Made by a program: the position numbers and the translations under genes. This document shows, piece by piece, positions 1 through 10,361 of a stretch of DNA of 64,000 bases (its first letter is position 1; each line of letters begins with the position of its first letter). This stretch comes from Todiramphus chloris collaris. Lineage: Eukaryota; Chordata; Aves; Coraciiformes; Alcedinidae. A model generated the notes under the pieces. It saw only the letters and a program-made list of their open reading frames with translations, made no database searches and was not told where the DNA came from. The stretch is taken from assembly GCA_025345505.1 (NCBI GenBank), contig JANVCC010000121.1, positions 1,662,885 to 1,726,884 of the forward strand, given 5' to 3'.

Positions 1-80
1 TTTATAGTTCTCTCTACCCAGAGTAGTATATTCATAGCTATTTATAGCTCTCTCTGCCCAGACTAGTATATTTACATATA
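1..80. repeat. 40-bp tandem duplication at window edge
   Basis: Two copies of a 40-base unit beginning TTTATAG(T/C)TCTCTCT lie head to tail at 1-40 and 41-80, differing at a few positions. The array may continue to the left of the window. It runs into a short (AT)n stretch at about 75-86. Confidence 0.8.
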
Positions 81-239
81 TATATTGATGTCTATCTCTA
101 GCTACAGACAGAAACACATCATAAAGGACATTAAAAGGACAAACAATCACTCCCTACTACATCCAACCTCAAGTGCTCCATCAACATCATTTAAATGTCA
201 GCTACACACCATCATTCAGCCCAGCATTCCCGGCATGAT

Positions 240-545
240 TTAAAGAGATGGAGGGGTGGAGAAGCCGGCGTAGCCCGAGGTAAATTATCCCCACAGTTAA
301 TTGCATTCATTGTTAACATCCCACCGGGTATTTTTGTCCTCGATTCATCTCCTTTCGGCTTCCGACCCGCGACTCTCGACCCTTTCACCCTGAGAATCTC
401 GGGGAGATGACAAAGACTAACATCTGCCTTCCAGAGCAGATGAACAGGCGAGTCAAAAGGAAGGCAAAATCGGCAGGATTCGGCCCTAAATTAATCTTTA
501 ATGGGCTTTGTGTAAAAAATGTTTGCTTTTGGTTGCTAGGCTGGG
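240..545. promoter_or_regulatory. candidate conserved non-coding element
   Basis: This is repeat-free sequence with TAAT-rich patches (TTAATTGCATTCATTGTTAA near 297-317, AATTAATCTTTAATGGG near 490-506) separated by CpG-bearing stretches at 355-405. There is no long open frame with protein character. The texture resembles vertebrate conserved enhancers, but conservation cannot be tested from one sequence, so the call is inference. Confidence 0.3.
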
Positions 546-1204
546 GTTTTTTTTTCCCCTTTTTTTACAGGGAGTTTAGGAATAATTGTGTCTTCTGCAC
601 AATTCAGTGTCAGCTCTTCACTAAAATCTCCTCCGGTATTCCCACTAAAACCCCTCTTTAAATTCCCCCCGCCAAACTGGCAGGACAATTGGGGCGATTT
701 CCCTGGCTCCAGTAACACTAATCCCTGTCTGGAGATCTTGCTAATTCAGCCCCCAGGGTCACACAACTACTTCCAAAGAGCTGATGGGATGGGATTTTAC
801 TGGGTCCCTTAGAAGCACGTTTAGCTTCTCCTCGCATCCTCAACACCCAGTACTGTCGAGGGAACAAAGCAGGAAGGTTTCTAAGCCCCCAGTTCCAAAC
901 TCCAGCAGAGTGGCACAACTCCCTTTGAGTGGGTCTGGGTAACAACACAGCTTAGAAAGCTGAAGACAGGAAGGATTTGCTGAGAAAAAATTACAGGTAT
1001 CACAACCTGACAGGTCTTTCTGGAAGTACACAGGGGGAGGTTTGATGCTGAAGCATCTCCCAACACACTGCTTGTCCCCAGGAAACTTATGTTTCTTTAC
1101 CTGGGCACTCCATTGTCCCAGCTGGGAGGCAAAGTCAAGGAACCCCAGGACAACTGACTGCCAAACCTTTCCTAGGAAGATTTCTGTACACCTTACCACT
1201 TGGC
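546..1204. other. unique non-coding sequence, nothing recognised
   Basis: No CR1 signature, gene or RNA is recognised. A pyrimidine-rich run (T8-C4-T7) lies near 547-566. Confidence 0.5.
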
Positions 1205-1365
1205 TTTCCACCAGGGCAGAGAAGAAGAAAACCACCCTCAACCTGCTGGCCACACTGTTCTTCACGTACCCCAGGAGACCATTGGCCTTCCCAGCCTCAA
1301 AGGCCCATTCCTAGCTCGTGGTGAACCTGCTGGTCACCAGGACTCCCGGGTCCTGCTGTGACCCC
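1205..1365 (-). mobile_element. CR1 fragment (internal part)
   Basis: The reverse strand matches the CR1 segment upstream of the 3' third. Recognisable blocks are ACCTGCTGGCCACACT, CCCAGGAGACCATTGGCCTT and CCAGGACTCCCGGGTCCT. Neither element end is present, so this is a broken copy. The left boundary is approximate. Confidence 0.7.
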
Positions 1366-2433
1366 TTCCTCAGCCTCCTGACACTCTCCGAGCACTGACA
1401 AGACACCATCAAGTTGTCTCTCTTCCCTCTTTTGACCAGGTGGCTCCCCGAGCCTCCCTTCCTGAGCTCACACCCCTAATGCTTCGGGTAAGCCTCGTTA
1501 ACGCCGCCTTTATACTGGTGATACTGGGAATATCCTTCTTTAAATCCCCTGCCCAGCGCTGGACATATTTCAAATGAGGTTTTACAAAGGCTTTGTGTAA
1601 CAAACCCATTCTCTCGCCTGATTTTAACCTAATCCTCTTGCTTATTCGCCGTAAGACCTGATTAGCTCCTCTTGCATCTGCCACCCACTTGGATCTTTAC
1701 CTTCTAATTATCACCCGCTTTTTATCCCCGAGTCTCTTTCCTCGGCTGCTTTTGCACATCTCTCATTCAAAGCACGTTTTCCTCTCCTTCAAGCTGCCTC
1801 ACCTTACCTGCACACGCCGAGACATTTCCAGGGCTCTGGCCCTGATGGAAGGGGCTCCTGAAATAAAAACCAACCCCCGTGGGCTTGATAGTTCATTCGA
1901 CGACGACGCATCACCTCCCAGAGCCGGCCTGCAGTGAGAATCAGTTCCCTTCAGCACCACCTCGCTTCTCCCGCTCATTTGGTGACTTCAAAGCTTGACT
2001 ATGATGATTTCAAGGTCAACACTCTTCGCTAGTCACTTACCCATCACTGTAGCTGGATTTATTCTGTTAACGTGCTCGGGGTTTCCGTCTCCAGTTGCCT
2101 CCTGAGGTCACAAACGCCATCTGTCTCCACCCTTCCGAAAGCTCCCGCTGCGATCTCGGAGGGATCAATTCTCAGCACGAAGAGCTGGGGAGGCCCGAGC
2201 AAGCTGGAAGCGTTCGGTGAAGCAAATCACGACCCGCAGCGCTCGTGACGTTATCTGGTTGTCTCCTTGCTTTGTTACATAAAAGAGATCATGTTTATAG
2301 CTAAATAAAAGCCACCCCACAATTGCCATTGGTGCAGGTCCACCTCCTGAACTCAAGCCTCGGCGGGAGTTTGTGTTTCAGAGAAGCAGGTGATGTTCAG
2401 GTGGAGACTTTTGGAAAGGGATACTCTCAAAAG
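1366..2433. other. unique non-coding sequence with a possible regulatory stretch
   Basis: No gene is recognised. The part from about 1940 to 2345 is repeat-free, contains several CpG-bearing motifs (GTGACGTTATC near 2246, GATCTCGGAGGGATCAAT near 2152) and may be a conserved element. The rest shows nothing recognisable. Confidence 0.4.
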
Positions 2434-2735
2434 GGGTGAGAAGAGCAATGAAACTGGGGATGGGTCTAGAGCATAAGTGTGGTGAGGAGCAGCTGAAGGA
2501 CCTGGGGTTGTTGAGCCTGGAGCAAAGGAGGCTGAGGGGAGACCTCCTGGCTCTTGACAACTCCCTGCCAGGAGGCTGGAGTCAGGTGGAGCTCTTCTCC
2601 CAAGAAACAAGTGACAGGAGAAGAGAAACCGGCCTCAAGTTGCCCCAGGGGAGGTTTAGGTTGGAGCTAAGGAACAATTTCTTCCTTGAAAGGGTTGTGA
2701 AGGGCTGTGCCAGGCTGCCCAGGGCAGTGGAGTGG
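2434..2735 (+). mobile_element. CR1 copy, group 1, 3' end missing
   Basis: It runs GGTGAGGAGCAGCTGAAGG, GTTGAGCCTGGAGCAAAGGA, CAAGTTGCCCCAGGGGAGGT and CAGGCTGCCCAGGGCAGTGG in the right order, then stops. The terminal GGTCCCTTCCA block and ATTCTATG end are absent. LINE insertion normally removes the 5' end, so the missing 3' end implies a later deletion or rearrangement. Confidence 0.9.
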
Positions 2736-3906
2736 TTTTTGCCACAGAGGGTTTTCTCCCTCTCAAAGTCCCTTCTCCCAGTTGTAATGTAATGGAATTT
2801 AAAAAATTAAATTAAATTAAAATCCACATTAGTTTAAAGAGTTTATCCCCTAGTGTGGTAGGAGGACTGCTCTGCATGACACAAAGCCAGGCACAAGCTT
2901 TTTTTTCCCTAGAGGAAAAGAAAGAAAACCAGAGGAGCTTTAAGAAGAACTGCAGAGGAACTCCAGTGGTCACCACCAAACACCCAGTTTCATCTCTGAT
3001 GATGAGCTCTGGTTGCTCCACAGTCCCTGTTTCTATGCTTACTTGTAAGCAGAGAACATCTCACGGGATGGACTTTAGAGGTTCTGCCTCAAAAAGCTCA
3101 GCTAAAAGAGGTAAGGTAGACTCAGGCAGGCATGGAGATGCCTCCATACCATCACCACATGAGCTCAACCAGATTCCCAGAGGTTACAGCTGAGGTGGGA
3201 GCAGAAGGATGAAGGAGACAACAGAGAACAACTTTCTGCTTTGGCCAAACCACGTCCAGATGCAGTGGGCTGACCAAAAAACAAGAATTCAAAACCACCA
3301 CCGGGATCTCCTAGACCAAAGCCTACCTGGAACTCCTCTACATCCCAAAGTGAATCAGAGCAATGGGAAAGTTGATCAGACTTACGGCTGGATGCTGTAG
3401 CCCCAAGGAAGTCTTCTGGCAAGAGGATGGCTGCCAAGTCCTGGTTTCCGTCGTCTCCTAGAAAGCTGCTTTGGCATTATTATCCTCTCAAGATCTTCTT
3501 TGCTCAAAGGTAATTTTCCAGAGCCATCTAAACATGTTTTTGGCTGCTCTGTGCTGTCAGATCAGTGCTAAGCAGCCAGAGTCACCCAAGACTCAGCGTG
3601 TGTCAAAAGAAGTTGGCTGCTGCTCACCGCTGAGACTGCGTGGGGCAGGACATGATCCAGCAGATACAACAGCAGGTTAACAGGCAGGGCTACATCTGCA
3701 GCAGGACACCAGCCCACGGTCACAGCAGGGACTTGGACACCAGCCTGAAGTCATCCAGTCAGTTCAGCTGTTTGCTTGATTCCTGGATGTGCTTTGGGCC
3801 AGAGAAAGGAGTGCTGAGAAGTGGCCTGGCAGGATGCGAGGGACAGAAGAAACCAAGGGCTGTTCCAATTCATTTGGACTTAAATCATGGTATAAATTTA
3901 GTGACC
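2736..3906. other. unique non-coding sequence, nothing recognised
   Basis: This is non-repetitive apart from an AAATTAAATTAAATT stretch near 2804-2820. Short open frames occur on both strands at chance level with no family motif. Confidence 0.5.
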
Positions 3907-4091
3907 TGCAGGACTAGGGCAAGGATCAAACCCCTGGACTCAAATCCTGGGGTCAGTTTTGGGCCTCTCACTCCCAGAAGGAGCTTGAGGGGCTGGAGCG
4001 TGGCCAGAGAAGGGCAACGGAGCTGGGAAAGGGGCTGGAGCACAAGGGTGGTGAGGAGCAGCTGAGGGACCTGGGCTTGTTGAGCCTGAAA
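3907..4091 (+). mobile_element. CR1 fragment, group 1, internal deletion and no 3' end
   Basis: The order is GGACTAGGGCAAGGAT, ATCCTGGGGTCAGTTTTGGG, CTTGAGGGGCTGGAGCGTGG and TGAGGAGCAGCTGAGGGACC. About 20-25 bases present in the sister copy at 39029 (GGGCACTGGGGAGGCC) are missing. It ends abruptly after GTTGAGCCTGAAACAG without the 3' half. Confidence 0.88.
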
Positions 4092-4805
4092 CAGCTTAAG
4101 CTCTACCCGAGGTCATCAGAAACCAAGGCTTGGGCCCCACATCACCCCAGCAACTGCTGAGCCAACTTCTCTTCCCGCTTCTCTTTTCCATTTTAATTTG
4201 CAGGCTGGATCTTTCCAGCTGGAAAACATCCACCCAGTGGGACATGGATTGCCTGCAAGGCAATCTGGATGCCTGCTAAATTAACTGGAGGAGAAAAGTC
4301 TGCAATGCATCTTCCCCCCAGCAGCAGATCAGCTGGTGCCTAGAGGAGGTTTTGCTTTCCAAAGAGATACAAAAGAGCCAGCTAAATCCCAGCTGGCTCC
4401 AAGAGCTCCAGTGCTCACACAGGAAGAACCCCAGAGCTGCAGGAGCTGCCCAGTTAAGAGGAGCCAGCTGTCTCCTACTTTTCCAAGAGAAAAGGAGGAG
4501 ATAAGACAACCACTGGCTGCTTTAGATGCTGCAGGTGTACAGCACCCCGAGCATCCGTGCACCAAACTCTCCCAAACCTTTCCCCGCTGATAAATCCACA
4601 CATTATCACTTCACCTTCAGCCTAAATGTGCCCTTGGATTTCCTGCTGTATCCTGGAGATGCCCACACCCAAGAGCTCATCATTCCTCCCTGCAGAAAGC
4701 TCCTTTCAAACAGCTCCATTCCCTTTTAGGTCACTGCAACCACAACAACTCAAGACAGAAATCCTTCCTCCATCCCTCCAAGAGAATTCAGGAAGTCCCT
4801 GCTTG
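4092..4805. other. unique non-coding sequence, nothing recognised
   Basis: No repeat family, RNA or gene signature is seen. Overlapping short open frames on both strands have no recognisable domain. Confidence 0.5.
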
Positions 4806-4909
4806 TCAGAAGTCCACAAAACCCCTGAAGATGAACTCAAGAGGTCTTTGGGTTGCATCAGAAGTCCACAAAACCCCTGAAGATGAACTCAAGGGGTCTT
4901 TGGGTTGCC
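4806..4909. repeat. 52-bp tandem duplication
   Basis: Two near-identical 52-base units (4806-4857 and 4858-4909), each containing CAGAAGTCCACAAAACCCCT and TCTTTGGGTTGC, differ at only about two positions. This suggests a recent local duplication in otherwise single-copy sequence. Confidence 0.93.
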
Positions 4910-6706
4910 TCAGCACAACTCAAACGTGGAAGAAAGAACAGACAACCCTCCACCCTTCTACTAAAAGCCTCTGGAGTCACCTCAGCTGATCACAGGCCAT
5001 GCCAGAAGAACCCTTGGCACATCTTGCATCCAACAACATCAAATCTCAAGTTCTTTGCAAACAGAAGCAAATCCCCTCAAGTTTGCCTAAAATTACAGCC
5101 CGGAGTCCACTTAAGAGCCAAATTCTGCATCTTCCAGTCTGAGTGAGAGGGTAGGAAGTCAAGGCCAGGTGCCATCCTTTTGAGTTCTGTCAAGGATGAA
5201 TGAGGAGCACCAGGTTCAGATGTTACCTAAGAAAGGGAGCAGGGACCTTTGAGCTGTTGCAGGATAATACAGTCACTCTCCTTCAAAAAACCAATCAAAG
5301 TCACCAGCTTTTTCTCACTCGTTCAGCTCAGGGAACAGATAATAGCATCAAAGCCTAAAATGTTGTCAAAAGTATCGCTCTGGGGCTAGTTCCTAAGCAC
5401 TGCATCACAATAACAAATGAAATATGTGTATAAATATAAAAAAAAAGAACATTTGCAGAAGATCAAGACGATGAGAATGAAAGGAATATGTCCTCTCAGC
5501 AGAGGGTAGCTCCAATGACAGCGAAAGGACAGCGTGAGCTTGAAGGAGTGAAGTTTAGGAGGAATTTTCTCCCTCTACTAAAGTTCTGAGCAGCATCAGG
5601 AAAGAATCCACTTCCACGTAGCCAACGCTAAGGCAGGAGGAGGACCCCGCAGAGAAGATACTCACTGAGCAAGAGGTTGGCAAGGGCAATCAAACTCGTG
5701 GTACCCGGGCGTTCACTGGTGTTCACCACAGGGTTTTAACTCTGGGTGCAATCTCTCCCCACGGCCATACCCTGGCTGGAGCACGCTGAGGCTTCTGCTT
5801 CCTTTGGTGAGCATTTTGCTTCTCCAGAAATTCCTAAACCAGCTCCCCTCGGAGGGTTACTCTGCTTTATGCTGGATCTCAAGAGCTAAGAACATGACAT
5901 AATTGGTTTGGAAGGAAAAAAAACAACAAAAACCCCATTTTGCAGCCTACAGACTCACTGTGGCAAAACATTTCTTGCTTTTTCCTCCCATTTTTTTTGG
6001 CTAAGAGTGAGAACTTTGCCATCTTTGTGTCAAGCCCATCTGCTCCCATACCTGAAAGTGCCATAATCCTCTTCCCGTGACGTCGCCGTCGTTCCTTCCC
6101 CGCTAGCGTCCCATCAAAAACAGGATTATGACTTCAGGTGGGGGGAAAACAAGCAGCAAGAGCAGATGGGCCCTTAAGGAACAAAGATGCCAAAGATCCT
6201 CTTCTCATGCAAATGTGCTAAAGAACCACTGGGGAGAAATGAAGGGAATTCTATGATTCCAGCTCAGTGTAATCCAGATGACAGCAGAAGATTTCCCCAC
6301 CCATCTGTAAGGGTGAAAAGAGAATCTGACAGGAACAAAGTCAGAGGCAAAATAAAAACAAATAACAAAAAAAATCACCAGGAATAAATTTGAGAGCTGG
6401 GAGGAACTGGTCAGAAGTGGCAGTGAATTTCAAGTGGGTGGCAGAGCCAAGTCCTTGGCAGGTGTAGACCAGAAGAGGTCAAATGTTTTGAAAGGAGTCA
6501 CCCTCATTTATACCAGGCAAGAATATGTTGGGCTGGGATTGATGCTGGCAATCACCAGCCAAGAATTACTGGGGAATTGTTTAGCTGAAGTTGATAAAGG
6601 CCCTTTGCCAGCAGCCAGGGGTGTTATAGTTCACTCCGAGATCAAGTCTGGATCCCACCACTTGCTTTACAGCACGAGTCCCAGCAGCTGCAAGTTCTTA
6701 GACATT
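4910..6706. other. unique non-coding sequence, nothing recognised
   Basis: About 1.8 kb without recognisable repeats or genes. A short CpG-bearing stretch (GTGACGTCGCCGTCGTTCC) lies near 6078-6096. Confidence 0.5.
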
Positions 6707-7224
6707 GAATCACAGAAATTCTTTGGTTGGAGAATTCAGTTTGAATCATTGAGTCCAACTGTTTCCCCAGCACTGCCAGGGCACCACTGACCCACGGCCC
6801 TCAGCACCACAGCTCCACGGCTTGGAAACCCCTCCAGGGATCATGGGGACTCCACCACTGCCCTGGGCAGCCTGGCACAGCCCTTCACAACCCTTGCCAT
6901 GAAGATATTTCTACTCATGTCCAACCTAAACCTCCCCAAGAGCAATTTAAGGCCAGTTCCTCTTGTCCTGTTGCTTGTTCCTTGGGAGAAGAGCCCAACC
7001 CCACCTGGCTCCAACCTCCTGAATTTCAGGAAACTATGGATAGCCAGAAGGTCCCACCTGAGCCTCCTTTACTCCAGGCTCAACAAGCCCAGGTCCCTCA
7101 GCTGCTCCTCACCACACTTGTGCTCTAGATTCTTCCCCATCTCCGTTGCCCTTCTCTGGCCACACTCCAGCCCCTCAAAGTTCTTCCTGGAGTGAGGGGC
7201 TCAAAACAGAACTCAGGCTCCAAG
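6707..7224 (-). mobile_element. CR1 copy, group 1
   Basis: The minus-strand 3' end starts at GAATCACAGAAATTCTTTGG, followed by the group 1 blocks CACTGCCAGGGCACC, TGGGGACTCCACCACTGCCC, AACCTAAACCTCCCC and TGCTCCTCACCACACTTGTG. The copy ends after GAGTGAGGGGCTCAAAAC. It is 5'-truncated as expected for a LINE, and spurious open frames run through it. Confidence 0.95.
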
Positions 7225-7713
7225 TGTTTGTCATCACCTTCCCAAGTCAGATAATCTACCTACATCCTTCTCCCAAGCCAACTAACCCAAGTCCACTTCA
7301 GTGCCTCCTCCACAGCCCAAAGAACAGTCATCAGTCACCAAAGTTCTCACTCAAGATAGGAAAAATACAATGAAAGTAAAATCCTTCCAATAGTTTTGCA
7401 GTTGCTTTGCACAAAGTAGCGTCTCGGTCACGCTCATATTTCCACCTTCTCCTGGTTCTGCTTCTCCTGCTCCCAAAGCAGCTCTTGCCTCCTACCCCAC
7501 CTGCCTGCTGCTCCACTTCAAGCAGGTTGTAGTTTTTAAAAAGCTCTACTCTGACTCCCAGAGAATCCCTCACAGAACCAATTCCCCAGTAATCACCCAG
7601 TAACCACTCCTTGCTTTTGGCCAGCAGCCACTGGGAGGTAGCTCTTCATTTCCATTCTACAACAACCCAAGCAGCCCATTTCTCCAGAGGAGAGTTGGCC
7701 CTCATCAAGGTCT
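7225..7713. other. unique non-coding sequence, nothing recognised
   Basis: No repeat, RNA or gene signature is seen. Confidence 0.5.
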
Positions 7714-7773
7714 TCCTCCCCAGGCCCCAGAGGACCACGTTCCTCCCCAGGCCCCGGAGGACCACGTTCCTCC
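7714..7773. repeat. 27-bp tandem duplication
   Basis: The unit TCCTCCCCAGGCCCC(A/G)GAGG... occurs at 7714-7740 and 7741-7767, with the first six bases of a third unit after it. One substitution separates the two full copies. Confidence 0.9.
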
Positions 7774-7949
7774 TTCCAGTACACAGCAGTTTTGGGGATG
7801 TTTCTGACTTCTCACCTCATCTCCTCCAAACTGTAACCTCTTTTCCCAGTCCTGATCTCTCACGGCGCTGCCAAGGCGCTCACGTTGCTTTTCTTTTTCC
7901 TCCATAAATCAACACGCGCTCGTTCATCCCCCCCCTCTCCCTCCCAAGA

Positions 7950-8130
7950 GCAGAGGCCCATGTGCTGTCAATCTAAATTAGATGCCTTCAGAACATTTTG
8001 TCATGTAAAATGAAGCTGTAAAGTGGAATTGCAGGGGAAAGATGGTAATTGGGGAGGCTGTTGAGCAACTGTTTGGGATTAGTGGGTGACTTTTACAGCA
8101 ATCCTCGAACGTCTGCGTGGGTTACACAGT
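7950..8130. promoter_or_regulatory. candidate conserved non-coding element
   Basis: Repeat-free, CpG-poor sequence with AATCTAAATTAGATGCC (near 7971) and TTTTGTCATGTAAAATGAAG (near 7995) has the texture of deeply conserved vertebrate non-coding DNA. This is an impression only; no conservation data are available. Confidence 0.27.
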
Positions 8131-8391
8131 TGCCTAACATGACTGAAGCAGGAAGGTTAGCTCTGAAGAGAAGTGGGGAGGGCAACTGGAATTGGAGGGT
8201 AAGCTGGAATGGCTCCGATCGCTGCCGTTAAGTCCTGGTTAACTTGAGAATGAGAGAGGAGCTCCCAGCAATGAGCTATAGGGGCAAAACTCCCAGAGCT
8301 CTTTCAGTATTGGACTTTGAAGCCCACCACCTCAAGGCAATGAAGCTTGTAGTAATTCCTTATGCTACTGGTGTTACACCAGGATCCCAGC

Positions 8392-8968
8392 ATGGTGGGG
8401 GGGCTGGAAGGGACCTCTGGAGATCATGTGGTGCCACCCCCCTGCTCCAGCAGGGTCACCCACGGCAGGTGCCCAGGATCCCTTTGGCCAGGTGGGTTTG
8501 GAATCTCTCCAGACAAGGAGACTCCACAGCCTCTCTGGGCAGCCTGGGACAGCCTCTGACACCCTCACACCAAAGAACTTTCTCCTCCTGCTCAGGTGGA
8601 ACCTCCTGGGTTCCAATTTGTGCCTGGTGCCCCTTGCCCTGTCCCTGGGCACCACTGAGCAGAGTCTGACCCCATCCTCTTGCCCCCCGGGGCCCTTTAG
8701 CTCTTGCTCAGCATTGCTCAGCTCCCCTCTCAGGCTGCTCTTCTCCAGCTGCACAGCCCCAGGGCTCTCAGCCTTTCCTGGCCACAGAGATGCTCCAGCC
8801 CCTCAGCATCTTCCCAGCCTCCCCTGGACTCTCTCCAGTAGTTTCTTGTCTTTCTTGAACTGGACACAACACTCCAGAGGTGGCCTCACCAGGGCCAAAG
8901 AGATGGAGAGGAGAAGCTCCCTCGACCTGCTGGCCACACTCTTATCAATGCACCCATGCCCTCCATGC
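8392..8968 (-). mobile_element. CR1 copy, group 2
   Basis: Minus-strand order: GGGACCTCTGGAGATCATGT, CCTGCTCCAGCAGGGTCACC, TTTGGAATCTCTCCAGACAA, ACAGCCTCTCTGGGCAGCC, then the upstream blocks CTCCCCTCTCAGGCTGCTCT and CTTTCCTGGCCACAGAGATG. The outermost ATTCTATG end is missing. It is closely similar to the copy at 22949-23430 over most of its length. Confidence 0.95.
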
Positions 8969-10138
8969 AAGAGGCCCTGTTACTCAAGTCCAACTTACCA
9001 CACGTTCACAAGTTCTTTTGTGGCATTCTGAGACCAGACAAACCAACCTGAAGCTGAAAACCAGCTGTCCCAAAAGAGACCTATCACTCCTCAGACAGGA
9101 TTTAGAGAAAGAAAGAGAGAGGAATGGGAAAAGGCAAAACACATTCACTCCAAAATTCCCTTCCCTGGTGACACGACACCTCAATTACTGATGGTGTATT
9201 TTCTCCTGGAGTAGGTGGGGAGCTGTTTAGAAAGTTGCTTCTCTCAAGCTGGACCCTCTTTGTTATGCTACAGACCACCCATGTGAAACATCACTAGAAG
9301 GAAAAGGGATTAGCCTTCAGAAGGGACCTACACACTTCAGACCCAGTTCTTCCTGAAAGGACTGAAAAACCATCTAGGATGACCTCTCTCTGACATATGC
9401 CACATATAGGAACACAGTGAAGTGACAGCAGAGAGGGAAAACCAATAACCCAACCGATGCCAACGTTCTGCTTCGCTACGAAGCGCTGGCTTTTGATGGT
9501 GGAAAAGGGAGGGAGAAAGGAGCTGGCACCAGAGGACAACACCAACCTTGTAGCTGCAGTTAACGTGGGGTGGAGGCTGCAAACATGTCTGTCTTTGTAG
9601 GCTTCAGGATGTTCTTCACACTGTTTGTACTGACCCCACAAAAGGGCCAAAGCATTTGGGCACCTCGGAGCTGTTCCGCCGGCTGCGCGTCACGATGCCG
9701 CGGTTACTGGGAGTGCTCCGTTGGGAAGAGCTGGTTGCTGGAAGAGAATGTGTGGGAGGGTTGTTAGAACCTCTGGTTTTCCTTTTAACTTCTCTACAGC
9801 TGACACTAAGTGATTTTGACACAGAAACTCTGCAATATGTGAGAGAAACTGCAAAAAAATGAGTCCTGGGGTGAATCAAGACTTTTTTTTCCCCACTCCC
9901 CCCAGCTATTCAACTCTTCCATGCTGTGTTTTTTGAGTCAGTTCTGAACAGCTGGTTTGGGTTCAGCCCCACACTGGGAAAGCTGAAAAGTACCACACCA
10001 GATCAGGACTGGGATTGCCATGCCACGGCACCAGTTATCCCATTCTTATTACCACTCTGGATCTCCTGGCACTACAGTCACCAGACCTTTTCCTTGGCAG
10101 ATCTAAAGGCAGCAGCAAGGTGGGAAAGAGTGAAAAAA
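8969..10138. other. unique non-coding sequence, nothing recognised
   Basis: No repeat family or gene is recognised. Open frames of 100-120 codons on the minus strand at 9294-9650 have no domain signature and overlap frames on the other strand. Confidence 0.45.
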
Positions 10139-10306
10139 GCTCTGCTGACTCCACACTGGAGCTCAGCAGCCTTTCCTGGGCACAGAGATGCTCCAGGCCC
10201 CTCAGCATCTTCCCAGAAAACAGCTCTGCTGTCTCCACGCTGGATCTCAGCAGCCTTTCCTGGGCACAGAGATGCTCCAGGCCCCTCAGCATCTTCCCAG
10301 ACTCTG
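10139..10306. repeat. 84-bp tandem duplication inside a CR1 fragment
   Basis: Units at 10139-10222 and 10223-10306 both begin GCTCTGCTG and contain CAGCAGCCTTTCCTGGGCAC. The period is 84 bases, a multiple of three, so chance open frames read the same 28 residues twice. The copies differ at a few bases. Confidence 0.93.
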
Positions 10307-10361
10307 CTGGACTATCTCCAGTAGTTCCTTGTCTCTCTTGAACTGGGGAGCCCAGCACTGG
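10139..10361 (-). mobile_element. CR1 fragment, group 2, with internal duplication
   Basis: The fragment contains CAGCCTTTCCTGGGCACAGA, GATGCTCCAGGCCCCTCAGC and CAGTAGTTCCTTGTCTCTCT. It covers only the internal part of the element and carries an 84-base tandem duplication. No 3' end is present. Confidence 0.88.

Noticed and set aside
7714..7773. Possible start of a CRISPR-like or larger repeat array
   Set aside because: Only two full 27-base units in direct contact without spacers, in a vertebrate genome; a simple tandem duplication.
8426..9031. 201-codon open frame on the plus strand
   Set aside because: It lies almost wholly in the antisense of a group 2 CR1 copy; the same peptide recurs at 22947-23471.
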